Shown here: positions 18,754 to 27,309 of the stretch, in pieces | How positions within the stretch are numbered: position 1 is the first letter of the stretch | Layout: every line of letters starts with the position of its first letter | Source of the DNA: Aeromicrobium sp. Leaf245 | GTDB taxonomy: Bacteria > Actinomycetota > Actinomycetes > Propionibacteriales > Nocardioidaceae | NCBI RefSeq assembly: GCF_942548115.1 | Contig: NZ_OW824151.1 | Coordinates: 1,612,001 to 1,676,000 of the forward strand | Reading direction: 5' to 3' | DNA: 64,000 bases | Made by a program: the position numbers and the translations under genes | The notes under the pieces: model-generated | What the model was told of the DNA's origin: nothing | The model's database searches: none | What the model saw: the letters and a program-made list of their open reading frames with translations, nothing else

Positions 18754-18863
18754 AGCGCGGGAACGCCCAGCCGAGCGACGCAGCAGCAGGCCGGGACCTC
18801 GGCAGCCGAGGAGCGGCGAGGGGAGTGGCGGGAGGCGTGAGCCGGCGCCCCTAGGGTGGACCC

Positions 18864-19664
18864 ATGCCTCCTGCTCGCATCGCCGTGCTCATCGACGCCG
18901 ACAACGCTCCTGCCTCCAAGATCGGCGCGATCCTCTCGCAGGTCGCGAAGTCCGGGAACGCGCACGTGCGTCGCGCCTACGGCGACTGGAAGAACTCCCA
19001 CCTCAAGGGCTGGGAGGGCCGGCTGCAGGAGTTCGCGATCGCCCCCGTGCAGCAGTTCGCCTACACGAAGGGCAAGAACGCCTCCGACATCGCCATGGTC
19101 ATCGACGCCATGGACCTCCTGCACGCGGGCGTGGCCGACGGCTTCGCCATCGTCTCGAGCGACGCCGACTTCACGCCCCTCGTCATGCGCCTGCGACAGT
19201 CCGGCGCCGAGGTCCTCGGCTTCGGCGGGGAGAAGGCGCCCAAGGCGTTCCAGAACGCGTGCTCGACCTTCTACAAGCTGGAGACGCTGCGCGAGGACGA
19301 CGACACCGAGGACGACACCGAGGACGACGCGGACGAAGCCCCGGACGACGCTCCGGCCGCCTCCAACGGCCGGGCTCGTCCCGCCTCGCAGCGCGCCTCC
19401 CAGCGCGTGGACGGCGCCAAGCTGCGCAGCGACCGACAGCTCGTGCGCATGCTCCGCACGGCCGTCGACGAGGCCGCCGACGACGACGGCTGGGCCCAGC
19501 TCTCCAAGGTGAGCGACCAGATCCGCAACCAGTCCTCGATCCAGCCCGGCAACTACGGCTACGCGAAGTTCAGCGGGCTCATCGAGGCGATCGACCTGTT
19601 CGAGGTCAAGCGCGCCGACGGCAAGTCGGTGATGGTGCGGCGGAAGAAGCGCGGCGGACGCTGA
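18864..19664 (+). CDS. NYN-domain (PIN-like) protein with C-terminal OST-HTH/LOTUS domain
   Basis: 266 residues. The N-terminal NYN ribonuclease-like domain (about 1-135) has acidic residues at the expected places: VLIDADNAP, ASDIAMVIDAMDLL and VSSDADFTPLV. A very acidic linker (about 138-160, runs of D and E) leads to a basic winged-helix OST-HTH/LOTUS-type domain (about 185-262) that in relatives binds RNA. Probable single-strand RNA endonuclease of the LabA/DUF88 group; the target is unknown. TAGGGT at 18852-18857 sits 6 nt before the ATG (leaderless). Confidence 0.85.
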   Translation: MPPARIAVLIDADNAPASKIGAILSQVAKSGNAHVRRAYGDWKNSHLKGWEGRLQEFAIAPVQQFAYTKGKNASDIAMVIDAMDLLHAGVADGFAIVSSDADFTPLVMRLRQSGAEVLGFGGEKAPKAFQNACSTFYKLETLREDDDTEDDTEDDADEAPDDAPAASNGRARPASQRASQRVDGAKLRSDRQLVRMLRTAVDEAADDDGWAQLSKVSDQIRNQSSIQPGNYGYAKFSGLIEAIDLFEVKRADGKSVMVRRKKRGGR

Positions 19665-19743
19665 CCCAGCGACGGAACGGCACGGCACGGCCGTGTCCGA
19701 TTCCCGCCAGACGTACTTGCCCCCACGGGGCACGATGGTCGGC

Positions 19744-21267
19744 ATGGAGGACTTCGACGAGCGCTACCGCGCGGTGAGCTCGCGCGACGAGCGCTTCGAC
19801 GGGATGTTCTTCACCGCGGTGCGCACCACGCGCATCTACTGTCGTCCCTCCTGCCCGGCGACGACCCCGCTCGCCCGGAACGTGGAGTTCCACCGCACGG
19901 CCGCGGCGGCGGAGGCGGCCGGCTTCCGCGCGTGCCGACGGTGCCGTCCGGACAGCTCGCCCGGGTCGCCGGAGTGGGACGTCCGAGCCGACGCCGTGGG
20001 GCGTGCGGTCCGGCTGGTGCGCGACGGCGTGGTCGAGCGCGAGGGCGTTCCGGGGTTGGCGCAGCGGCTGGGCTACAGCGAACGGCACCTGAACCGCATG
20101 ATCACCCAGGAGCTCGGTGTGGGACCTCTTGCGCTGGCCCAGTCGCAGCGCGCTCGCACCGCGCGGCTGCTGGTGGAGACGACCGACATGCCCATGTCCG
20201 ACGTCGCCTTCGCGGCGGGCTTCGCGTCGGTCCGCCAGTTCAACGACGCCTTCCGGCGCGCGTACGACCGCTCGCCCCGCGAGATGCGCCGACGCGGCGC
20301 CGGTGGCTCGACGGCGGGGGAGTGCCTGCGACTGCGGCTCGCGCTCCGGCGCCCCTTCGACGCCGACGCGCTCGGGGGCTTCCTCGCCGACCACGCCGTG
20401 CCCGGGCTCGAGGTCGGTGAGGGACGCAGGTTCGCCCGGGTGCTCTCGTTGCCGCACGGCAGCGCCGTCGCCGAGCTCGTCCTGCACGACGACCACGTGG
20501 CGTGCCGGGTGCAGCTGCAGGACCCGCGCGACCTCACGGCGGCCGTCGCCCGGCTGAGGCACCTGCTCGACCTCGACGCCGACCCGGTCGCGATCGATCG
20601 AGCGCTGGGCGGCGAGGAGGGTGGGGCCGGGGACGGCGGTGCCAGCGATGGTGGGGCCAGCGATGGTGGGGCCGGGGACCTCGGCGCCCTGGTGCAGGAG
20701 CGACCTGGGCTGCGCGTCCCCGGCACGGTCGACGCGTTCGAGACGGCCGTGCGCACGGTCGTCGGTCAGCAGGTGTCGGTGAGCGGCGCGCGGACCGTCA
20801 TCGGTCGGCTCGTCGCGGCCTCCGGGGAGACGGTCGAGCTGCCCCTCGCCCAGGAGCTCGGACTCACCCACGCGTTCCCGACCGCCTCGGCGCTGGCCGC
20901 GGTCGATCCCGAGACCCTGCCGATGCCCCGGTCCCGCGGGCGCACCGTCGTCGCCCTGGCCCGTGCGGTCGACGTCGGTGACCTCGTGCTGGACGGCGGC
21001 GTCGACCGCGACGCCGTCAGCCGCGCGCTGCTCGCCGTGCCCGGCATCGGCCCGTGGACCGTGGGCTACGTGCGCATGCGCGGGCTGGGCGATCCGGACG
21101 TGCTCCTCGAGACGGACCTGGTGCTCCGGCGGATCCTCCACGCCCGCGGGACCACCGACGCCGACGTCAGGCGGTGGGCGCCCTGGCGCTCGTACGCCGG
21201 GATGCACCTCTGGACCGAGCACCTGGCACGGCAGGCCTTGACCACGACGAGAGGATCGAGAGCATGA
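19744..21267 (+). CDS. alkA: DNA-3-methyladenine glycosylase AlkA with Ada regulatory domains
   Basis: 507-residue fusion for alkylation repair. Residues 1-75 form an Ada metal-binding domain with Cys33, Cys37, Cys64 and Cys67 at the same spacing as E. coli Ada, where the first cysteine accepts methyl from phosphotriesters. An AraC-type HTH follows (about 95-185), then an AlkA N-domain and an HhH-GPD glycosylase domain (VPGIGPWTVGYVRMR, with catalytic Asp in LETD). A DGGAS-type tandem repeat forms the linker near residue 295. I start at the ATG 7 nt after CACGAT rather than 51 nt upstream. Coupled to ogt by a 4-nt overlap. Confidence 0.92.
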   Translation: MEDFDERYRAVSSRDERFDGMFFTAVRTTRIYCRPSCPATTPLARNVEFHRTAAAAEAAGFRACRRCRPDSSPGSPEWDVRADAVGRAVRLVRDGVVEREGVPGLAQRLGYSERHLNRMITQELGVGPLALAQSQRARTARLLVETTDMPMSDVAFAAGFASVRQFNDAFRRAYDRSPREMRRRGAGGSTAGECLRLRLALRRPFDADALGGFLADHAVPGLEVGEGRRFARVLSLPHGSAVAELVLHDDHVACRVQLQDPRDLTAAVARLRHLLDLDADPVAIDRALGGEEGGAGDGGASDGGASDGGAGDLGALVQERPGLRVPGTVDAFETAVRTVVGQQVSVSGARTVIGRLVAASGETVELPLAQELGLTHAFPTASALAAVDPETLPMPRSRGRTVVALARAVDVGDLVLDGGVDRDAVSRALLAVPGIGPWTVGYVRMRGLGDPDVLLETDLVLRRILHARGTTDADVRRWAPWRSYAGMHLWTEHLARQALTTTRGSRA

Positions 21268-21725
21268 GCACCCGTTGGATGGACTCACCGATCGGCGGAC
21301 TGCGCCTCCACAGCTCCGCGGGCCTCCTGACCGCGATCGAGTTCGGGGCCGAGCCGCACGGCCGTCCCGCCCCGGACCCGCTGCTGGACGACGCCCAGCA
21401 GCAGCTGCAGGAGTACTTCACGGGCGACCGCCGGAGCTTCGACCTGCCGCTCGCGAACGACGGCACCGAGTTCCAGCGCAAGGTGTGGGGCGAGCTGCGC
21501 CGGATCCCGTTCGGGGAGACGGCCAGCTACGGCGAGATCGCCCGACGTCTCGGCTACGAGCCCGTGATCTCGAGGGCCGTCGGCGCCGCCAACGGCGCCA
21601 ACCCGCTGCCGATCGTCGTCCCGTGCCACCGGGTGGTGGGCTCGGACGGCTCCCTCACCGGCTACGCCGGGGGAGTGGAGCGCAAGAGGGTCCTGCTCGA
21701 GCTGGAGCGTCCGGGGCTCTTCTGA
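21264..21725 (+). CDS. ogt: Methylated-DNA-[protein]-cysteine S-methyltransferase
   Basis: 153-residue suicide repair protein that takes methyl groups from O6-methylguanine. The acceptor cysteine is Cys121 in IVVPCHRVVG, after the RIPFGETASYGEIA and AVGAANGANP helices. It overlaps the alkA stop (ATGA). The alkA-ogt pair matches the mycobacterial adaptive-response arrangement, in which the Ada-domain protein activates transcription of both; autoregulation here is inferred. Confidence 0.95.
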   Translation: MSTRWMDSPIGGLRLHSSAGLLTAIEFGAEPHGRPAPDPLLDDAQQQLQEYFTGDRRSFDLPLANDGTEFQRKVWGELRRIPFGETASYGEIARRLGYEPVISRAVGAANGANPLPIVVPCHRVVGSDGSLTGYAGGVERKRVLLELERPGLF

Positions 21726-21729
21726 GGAC

Positions 21730-22317
21730 TCAGACCTCGGAGGCGAAGACGACCCGGTTCTCGGTGTACCGGCCGATCCCGCGGTCGTAGGGTCCCGTGC
21801 AGGTGATGAGGCGGACCTGCGACCCCGCCGCCCTGCCGTAGACGTCCTCGGTGGGAAAGCGGCTGTCCTGCGGCACGTCGCGCACCTCGGTGACCTCGTA
21901 GGTGCGGCGCTGTCCGCGAGCGTCGAGGACGCTCAGCTGCTCGCCGACCTCCAGCTCGGTCAGCCGCGCGAACACGGCCGGCCCGGTGCGGGAGTCCTTG
22001 TGGCCCACGATGACGGTGGGGTAGGTCTCGCCCGGCTTGCCGCCGCCCGTGAACCAGCCGACGCGGGCCGGATCCTCGGGCACCTCGAGCTCGCCGGTCC
22101 CCGCATCGATGCCCAGGCCGACGAGCGACTCGTCCAGACCCAAGGGCGGGATCGTCACGCGGATCGGAGCTGCAGCGGCCCGCGGGGCCTGGCTCGTCGG
22201 CGCGGCCGTCGTGGTCGTCTCCGCCGGTCGCGGGGCAGGGGCCCGGTCCTGCCCGCCACACCCCGCGAGGAGCGTGACGAGCAGGACCAGGCCGGCCAGT
22301 CGGCGAATCTCAGGCAC
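21730..22317 (-). CDS. Class F-type sortase, predicted lipoprotein
   Basis: 195 residues with a lipoprotein signal (LLVTLLAGC, Cys20), a Thr/Ala/Pro linker, and a sortase domain (about 52-195). The catalytic His is His106 in VIVGHKDS, the Cys is Cys173 in LITCTG, and arginines at 183 and 188 could complete the site. Lipid anchoring replaces the usual membrane helix. The GTG start overlaps the CHRD gene by 8 nt, so the two are co-translated, and the CHRD protein with its hydrophobic C-terminus is the likely partner or substrate (inference). Confidence 0.85.
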   Translation of the reverse strand: MPEIRRLAGLVLLVTLLAGCGGQDRAPAPRPAETTTTAAPTSQAPRAAAAPIRVTIPPLGLDESLVGLGIDAGTGELEVPEDPARVGWFTGGGKPGETYPTVIVGHKDSRTGPAVFARLTELEVGEQLSVLDARGQRRTYEVTEVRDVPQDSRFPTEDVYGRAAGSQVRLITCTGPYDRGIGRYTENRVVFASEV

Positions 22318-23119
22318 CCTGACGACGACGTGCGGCGACTGCGCCCGCAGCAGCGAGTCCGACGAGCGTCAGGGCGACGTAGGGAGCGGCCGGGGTGGAG
22401 CCGGCGGTTCCGCCCTCCCCGGTGTCGACCCCGTTGCGCGGGACCACGCGATCCTCGTCGTCGGCGTTCTCCTCACCGGCGTCCTCGTCATCGGTCCCGC
22501 CGCTCTGCGGACCGCCGGCACCGTTGGCCTCGTCCAGAAGCTCCTGGCTGAAGGCCAGCTGACCGCGCACGGCGCCGGGGACGTTGGCGGCCGTGTGGGT
22601 GTCGGCCGAGAAGCCGGCGGGGTTCGCCTCGATCTGGTCGAGGGTGAAGCCCGTGCCGGTGTCCTGGCCGTCCGTGCTCAGGCCGGTCGTGAACGGTCCT
22701 TCGGAGCAGCCGCTGCTGTTGCGGATGTCGGAGTCCTCCGGGCCGGGGTTCGGGAACGACAGGCGCGGGGGCCCGTTCTGGCCGGCCGGCGTCTGGTGGA
22801 TGTGCGTGGCGGTGCGGGCGGCGCTCTGGTACGGCGGGTCGACGCCCTCGGTGGTGATGTCCCAGCAGATGATCTCCTCGTCGGAGTTGATCAGGAAGAT
22901 GAACGTGCCGGAGCCGTCCTCCTGGCCCACGCCGACCGTGCCGTCGGGTCCGACGACCTGGTCGCCGGTCGCCTCGGCGACGAACGCGCTGGTGAAGGTC
23001 TCGGGGCGCTCGACCTGCTCCGTGGTGTCGGCTGTCGCGGTCGAGGCGAGTCCGCCGAGTGCCAGGGGCAGTGCGGCGGCGAGGCCGGCCGCTGCGGTCC
23101 ATCGAGTCGATCGGGTCAT
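22310..23119 (-). CDS. Secreted CHRD-domain protein with C-terminal membrane anchor
   Basis: 269 residues: Sec signal peptide (about 1-31), CHRD domain (about 38-180, with TFIFLINSDEEIICW and HIHQTPAGQNGPP), an acidic linker and a C-terminal hydrophobic stretch followed by ARRRQGA. That tail has the layout of a sortase sorting signal, but I see no LPXTG; GTAGSTPAAP precedes the helix. CHRD domains are extracellular and of unclear role. The ATG is preceded by GAAGGGAC. It sits 47 nt downstream of an ECF-type promoter that matches the one in front of the divergent sigma gene. Confidence 0.82.
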   Translation of the reverse strand: MTRSTRWTAAAGLAAALPLALGGLASTATADTTEQVERPETFTSAFVAEATGDQVVGPDGTVGVGQEDGSGTFIFLINSDEEIICWDITTEGVDPPYQSAARTATHIHQTPAGQNGPPRLSFPNPGPEDSDIRNSSGCSEGPFTTGLSTDGQDTGTGFTLDQIEANPAGFSADTHTAANVPGAVRGQLAFSQELLDEANGAGGPQSGGTDDEDAGEENADDEDRVVPRNGVDTGEGGTAGSTPAAPYVALTLVGLAAAGAVAARRRQGA

Positions 23120-23165
23120 GGTCGTCCCTTCGTCGTGTGGCGTCCGGCGACGCCGGTCGTGTCGG

Positions 23166-23192
23166 GATACGAGGCGGAGCGCCGGTGCGTTC
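23166..23192 (-). promoter_or_regulatory. ECF-type promoter of the CHRD-sortase operon
   Basis: On the minus strand GAAC (23192-23189), 17 bp, then CGTATC (23171-23166). Spacing and both boxes match the opposite promoter at 23219-23245 (GAAC-N17-CGTACA). Expected transcription start about 40 nt before the CHRD ATG. Confidence 0.6.
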
Positions 23193-23218
23193 ACGAGGAC
23201 GGCGAGGGATCTTCCCGA

Positions 23219-23245
23219 GAACGTTCGCGGCCGACGCGGCGTACA
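23219..23245 (+). promoter_or_regulatory. ECF-type promoter of the sigma/anti-sigma operon
   Basis: GAAC at 23219-23222, 17 bp, CGTACA at 23240-23245. The extended -35 is G-N-GAACG in both promoters. This implies that the sigma factor transcribes its own operon and the divergent CHRD-sortase operon. Confidence 0.6.
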
Positions 23246-23336
23246 CCTCTCCATGACCGCTTCCGTGACCGTGTTGCCGTGCCCCGGCGCGCCGACGGGC
23301 CTACCGTGGAGCAACCTCGCGAGAAGGGCGGTCCGG

Positions 23337-23843
23337 ATGACGGCTGAGGGCTTCGACGTGCGCTCCGCGTACGCCGAGCACGGCCGTGACCTCCTGGGCT
23401 TCGCCGTGAACGCCGTGGGCGACCGGGGCCTCGCCGAGGAGTGCGTGCAGGAGACCTTCACCCGCGCCTGGCAGGCGCGCGAGCGCTTCGACGCCGCCCG
23501 GGCGTCGTCGAGGACGTGGCTGTTCGCGATCGCCCGCAACGTCGTGATCGACGCCCTGCGCCGCCGTGGGCGCCGCCCGATGACGCTGGTGCCGGACGTC
23601 CGGGAGCCGCGTGAGGTCCGACCGCCGGAGAGCGACCAGGTGGACGACCACGTCGGCCTGGTGTGGGCGCTGGCCCAGATCTCCGCGGACCAGCGCCGCG
23701 TGATCGTGGCGGTGCGCCTGGAGGGACTCACCTACGATCAGCTGTCCGAACGTGACGGGGTGCCCGTCGCGACGCTGCGCACCCGGATGTTCCACGGCCT
23801 GCGCGCGCTGCGTGTGCTGCTCGACGAGGAGGGAGCCTCATGA
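23337..23843 (+). CDS. ECF-family RNA polymerase sigma factor
   Basis: 168 residues with region 2 (about 8-75: YAEHGRDLLGFAVNAVGD, QETFTRAWQ, ARASSRTWLFAIARN) and region 4 (about 112-165: QISADQRRVIVAVRLEGLTYDQLSE with the HTH). It is SigK-like in being coupled to an RskA-type anti-sigma factor. GAGAAGGGCGG precedes the chosen ATG. An in-frame ATG at 23253, only 7 nt after the -10 of the ECF promoter, would add 28 residues if the transcript is leaderless. Stop overlaps the anti-sigma start (ATGA). Confidence 0.9.
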   Translation: MTAEGFDVRSAYAEHGRDLLGFAVNAVGDRGLAEECVQETFTRAWQARERFDAARASSRTWLFAIARNVVIDALRRRGRRPMTLVPDVREPREVRPPESDQVDDHVGLVWALAQISADQRRVIVAVRLEGLTYDQLSERDGVPVATLRTRMFHGLRALRVLLDEEGAS

Positions 23844-24559
23844 CCACGCCCCAGGACCGCATCGACCAGCTGCTCGCGGCCGCTGCCACGGGCGACCTCG
23901 ACGAGGCCGAGGCCGCCGAGCTGGAGGCGTTGGTCGCCGAACGTCCCGAGCTGCGCGCCGAGCTCGACGCGCTGCGCAGCGCCGTGGGGACGCTCGACGA
24001 GTGGGCCCTCGCGGGCGGTGCGTGGAGCGACGTGCCGCCCTCGACCGCGCTCGACGCAGCGATCGGCCGGATCGGGGCCACCGGAGCAGCGCCCGTCGGG
24101 CCTGCGCCCCGTCCCCGGTCCGCTCGTCGTCGGCTGGGGCTGGTCGCCGCCGCCGTGGCGCTCGTCGCGGCCGGCTCGGCGACCACGCTCGGCGTCCAGG
24201 CCGTCCTGGGCGACGGCACCGTCGAGGGCCCGCCCGGCACGCTCGGCGCCGTCGAGCGGCTCGCTCCCTCGGTCAGCGACGACAGCCCGCTGCCCGGGCG
24301 CGTCGACGCGGCGTTCGTCGCCCACACCTGGGGCACGGAGGCCGTGCTCGACGTCGCCGGCACCCGGCCCGGGGAGGTCTACGTCGTCTACGTCGTGGAC
24401 GAGCAGGGGCGCGACGTGGAGGCGGGCGCCTTCCTGGGCTCGGCGGTGGAGGTCCACTGCCGCATGAACGCCGCCGTGCTGCGCGAGGACGTCGCGGGCC
24501 TGCGCGTCGCGGACGCCTCCGGCGTCACGGTGGCGACCGCCACGGCACCCACGCTGTGA
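23840..24559 (+). CDS. Membrane-bound anti-sigma factor (RskA/anti-sigma-K-like)
   Basis: 239 residues. The N-terminal cytoplasmic part (about 1-90: DRIDQLLAAAATGDLDEAEAAELEAL, ERPELRAEL) has the zinc-less anti-sigma helix bundle layout; a membrane helix lies near 97-117 (RLGLVAAAVALVAAGSATT); the outer C-terminal domain (about 140-239) resembles the anti-sigma-K extracytoplasmic domain. It would hold the sigma factor until regulated proteolysis. Encoded with a 4-nt overlap, as is typical of such pairs. Confidence 0.85.
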   Translation: MTTPQDRIDQLLAAAATGDLDEAEAAELEALVAERPELRAELDALRSAVGTLDEWALAGGAWSDVPPSTALDAAIGRIGATGAAPVGPAPRPRSARRRLGLVAAAVALVAAGSATTLGVQAVLGDGTVEGPPGTLGAVERLAPSVSDDSPLPGRVDAAFVAHTWGTEAVLDVAGTRPGEVYVVYVVDEQGRDVEAGAFLGSAVEVHCRMNAAVLREDVAGLRVADASGVTVATATAPTL

Positions 24560-24644
24560 GCCGGAGCCGGGGTCCGTGCAGGTTCACCTCCGCGTCACCT
24601 GCGTCTGCCATGATTCGGCCGAGTCCGACCATGCGAGGAGCGAG

Positions 24645-25070
24645 ATGGCCAAGGTGAAGAAGTCCGAGAAGGCGTCCGGCGGCGCGAAGAAGTCCTCGAA
24701 GAAGGGCGGCCCGAGCAGCGCGAAGGAGCTGGCCAAGGCGCAGGGGCAGGTCGAGAAGCTGCGTGGCTCGGTGGATCAGCTCGAGCGCAAGCTCGAGAAG
24801 GCCAAGGGCAAGGCGGCGCAGTGGAAGGCCGAGGCTCGGCAGGAGCGTTCCAAGGTGGCCAAGCTCGAGGCCAGGCTCCGTCGCGCCACCCGTGACGCCC
24901 CTGTCGACCACGCTCCGCCCGCGGAGCGCGGAGACCTGCCCGTCGAGGAGTCGCCCGTCCCCGACGAGTCCTGGACCGTGGTGCGGCTGCGCGCGGCGGC
25001 CCGCGAGAAGCAGGTCCCCGGTGCGTCCCGGATGACGAAGGGCGCCTTGCTCGAGGCCCTGCGCGGGTAG
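24645..25070 (+). CDS. Lysine-rich coiled-coil protein with Rho-N/SAP-like C-terminus
   Basis: 141 residues. The first 30 are Lys/Ser/Gly-rich; residues 30-88 are a charged heptad-like helix (QVEKLRGSVDQLERKLEK); an acidic/proline linker follows; the last 35 (TVVRLRAAAREKQVPGASRMTKGALLEALRG-type pattern) form a helix-extended-helix like the Rho N-terminal or SAP DNA/RNA-binding motif. Probably a small nucleic-acid-binding protein; function unknown. ATG with GCGAGGAG upstream. The earlier ATG at 24576 lacks a ribosome site. Convergent with ndgR, 7 bp apart. Confidence 0.75.
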   Translation: MAKVKKSEKASGGAKKSSKKGGPSSAKELAKAQGQVEKLRGSVDQLERKLEKAKGKAAQWKAEARQERSKVAKLEARLRRATRDAPVDHAPPAERGDLPVEESPVPDESWTVVRLRAAAREKQVPGASRMTKGALLEALRG

Positions 25071-25077
25071 ACGGAGG

Positions 25078-25794
25078 TCAGCCGGCGCGGCGCAGGCTCT
25101 GGCTGAGCCGTTCCGCGGCGGCGGCCACGGCAGGTGCGTGCATGCGCCCCGGCTGCCGGGTCAGGCGTTCCAGGGGACCGGAGACCGACACGGCGGCGAC
25201 CACCTTGCCGGAGGGGGAGCGGACCGGGGCGGAGACCGACCCGACACCCGGCTCGCGCTCGCCGACGCTCTGCGCCCATCCGCGGCGACGCACGGCGGAC
25301 AGCTCGGCGGCCGAGAAGGTGGCCTTGAGCAGCCCCTTGTTCATGCGCTCGGGGTCCTCCCACGCCAGCAGGATCTGGGCAGCGGACCCGGCTGCCATGG
25401 TGAGCTGGCCTCCGACGGGGATCGAGTCGCGCAGACCGGTCGGCCGGTCCGCCGCCGCCACGCACACCCGGAAGTCGCCCTGTCGGCGGTACAGCTGCGC
25501 CGACTCGCCGGTGATGTCGCGCAGACGTGCGAGCACCGGACCCGCGGCGGCCAGCAGGCGGTCCTCGCCGGCGGCGGCGGCGAGCTCGCCGAGCCGCGGT
25601 CCGAGCACGAAGCGTCCCTGCATGTCGCGGGAGACGAGCCGGTGGTGCTCGAGCGCCACGGCGAGCCGGTGGGCCGTCGGCCGCGCGAGGCCGGTCGCGG
25701 CGACCAGCCCGGCGAGGGTGGCGGGTCCGGGCTCGAGGGCCGAGAGCACGAGAGCGGCCTTGTCGAGCACACCCACTCCACTGGCGTTGTCCAT
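25078..25794 (-). CDS. ndgR: IclR-family regulator of leucine biosynthesis (NdgR/LtbR type)
   Basis: 238 residues with a winged helix (about 8-60: LVAATGLARPTAHRLAVALEHHRLV) and an IclR effector domain. Position is the key evidence: divergent from leuCD, where the regulator called NdgR in Streptomyces and LtbR in Corynebacterium lies. It is expected to repress or tune leuCD and related amino-acid genes according to leucine-pathway metabolites. The ATG is 6 nt after CAGTAT, fitting a leaderless transcript; the frame continues upstream to 25929 but would cover the leuC promoter. Confidence 0.9.
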   Translation of the reverse strand: MDNASGVGVLDKAALVLSALEPGPATLAGLVAATGLARPTAHRLAVALEHHRLVSRDMQGRFVLGPRLGELAAAAGEDRLLAAAGPVLARLRDITGESAQLYRRQGDFRVCVAAADRPTGLRDSIPVGGQLTMAAGSAAQILLAWEDPERMNKGLLKATFSAAELSAVRRRGWAQSVGEREPGVGSVSAPVRSPSGKVVAAVSVSGPLERLTRQPGRMHAPAVAAAAERLSQSLRRAG

Positions 25795-25799
25795 GCCTT

Positions 25800-25839
25800 G
25801 ATACTGCCGTATCGTATGGTGAGACGCAAGTGCTAGGCT
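25800..25839. promoter_or_regulatory. ndgR-leuC divergent control region
   Basis: GATAC-N4-GTATC, a perfect inverted repeat at 25800-25813, lies just before ndgR, and a -10-like TAGGCT at 25834-25839 serves leuC. The inverted repeat would overlap the -35 zone of leuC and the start region of ndgR, as expected for an autoregulated IclR operator. Identified by symmetry only. Confidence 0.5.
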
Positions 25840-25870
25840 GACGCCGCACTGACGACGACGCAGAGGAGAG

Positions 25871-27304
25871 ATGATCGCGATGGGCAGGACGCTCGCGGAG
25901 AAGATCTGGGACGACCACGTCGTCCGCACGGCCGAGGGCGAGCCCGACCTGCTCTACATCGACCTCCACCTCATCCACGAGGTCACGAGCCCGCAGGCGT
26001 TCGACGGCCTGCGGCTGTCCGGCCGTCCCGTCCGCCGGCCCGACCTGACCCTCGCCACCGAGGACCACAACATCCCGACGACGGACCTCGACAAGCCGAT
26101 CGCCGACCCCGTCTCCCGCACCCAGGTCGAGACGCTGCGTCGCAACGCCGAGGAGTTCGGCGTCCGCTTGCACCCGATGGGCGACATCGACCAGGGCATC
26201 GTCCACGTGGTCGGACCGCAGCTGGGCCTCACCCAGCCGGGCATGACCATCGTGTGCGGCGACTCCCACACCTCCACCCACGGCGCCTTCGGGTCGATCG
26301 CCTTCGGCATCGGCACGAGCGAGGTCGAGCACGTGCTCGCCACCCAGTCGCTGTCGCAGGCCAAGCCGAAGATGATGGCCGTCGACGTCGACGGCACGCT
26401 GCCTCCCGGGTCGACCGCCAAGGACCTGATCCTCGCGCTCATCACCCAGGAGACGACCGGTGGCGGCCAGGGCTACATCGTCGAGTACCGCGGCGAGGCG
26501 ATCCGTGCGCTCTCCATGGAGGAGCGCATGACGATCTGCAACATGAGCATCGAGTGGGGAGCGAAGGCCGGGCTCATCGCTCCGGACGAGACCACCTTCG
26601 AGTACATCCAGGGCCGCCCGCACGCTCCGCAGGGCGAGGCGTGGGACGAGGCCGTGGCGTACTGGACGAGCCTCACCACCGACGACGACGCCCACTTCGA
26701 CAAGGTGATCCGGATCGACGCGTCCGAGATCACGCCCTTCGTCACCTGGGGGACGAACCCCGGCCAGGGCGCCCCGCTCTCGGGCACGGTGCCGGATCCG
26801 GAGAGCTTCGAGGAGCCGACCGAGCGCGAGGCCGCCGCGAACGCGCTCGCCTACATGGGTCTGGAGGCCGGCACGCCGCTGCGTGACATCAGCGTCGACA
26901 CCGTGTTCGTCGGCTCGTGCACGAACGGCCGGATCTCCGACCTGCGCCGCGCCGCCGAGCTCATCGAGGGCCGCACGGTGGCCGAGGGCACGCGCATGCT
27001 CGTCGTGCCCGGCTCGGTGAGGGTTCGGCTGCAGGCCCAGGAGGAGGGTCTCGACCGGATCTTCACCGACGCCGGCGCGGAGTGGCGCGGAGCGGGATGC
27101 TCCATGTGCCTCGGCATGAACCCCGACCAGCTGACCCCGGGGGAGCGCAGCGCCTCCACGTCCAACCGCAACTTCGAGGGACGCCAGGGCAAGGGCGGCC
27201 GCACCCACCTCGTCTCGCCCGACGTCGCCGTGGCCACGGCCGTGCTGGGCCACCTGGCCAGCCCGGCCGACCTCGAGCCCGTCCCCGCGACCGCAGGAGC
27301 CTGA
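25871..27304 (+). CDS. leuC: 3-isopropylmalate dehydratase large subunit
   Basis: 477-residue aconitase-family subunit; with LeuD it isomerises 2- to 3-isopropylmalate. Cluster ligands are visible as Cys in [13 protein letters not shown] and the pair in [27 protein letters not shown] is the usual substrate loop. CAGAGGAGAG immediately precedes the ATG. leuD follows after 5 bp. Leucine genes are split here: leuA is 20 kb away and leuB is not in the window. Confidence 0.97.
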   Translation: MIAMGRTLAEKIWDDHVVRTAEGEPDLLYIDLHLIHEVTSPQAFDGLRLSGRPVRRPDLTLATEDHNIPTTDLDKPIADPVSRTQVETLRRNAEEFGVRLHPMGDIDQGIVHVVGPQLGLTQPGMTIVCGDSHTSTHGAFGSIAFGIGTSEVEHVLATQSLSQAKPKMMAVDVDGTLPPGSTAKDLILALITQETTGGGQGYIVEYRGEAIRALSMEERMTICNMSIEWGAKAGLIAPDETTFEYIQGRPHAPQGEAWDEAVAYWTSLTTDDDAHFDKVIRIDASEITPFVTWGTNPGQGAPLSGTVPDPESFEEPTEREAAANALAYMGLEAGTPLRDISVDTVFVGSCTNGRISDLRRAAELIEGRTVAEGTRMLVVPGSVRVRLQAQEEGLDRIFTDAGAEWRGAGCSMCLGMNPDQLTPGERSASTSNRNFEGRQGKGGRTHLVSPDVAVATAVLGHLASPADLEPVPATAGA

Positions 27305-27309
27305 TCACG

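Noticed and set aside
24776-27253. An 825-codon minus-strand frame opposite leuC
   Set aside because: Covers leuC and part of ndgR in the wrong frame; composition is that of an antisense shadow.
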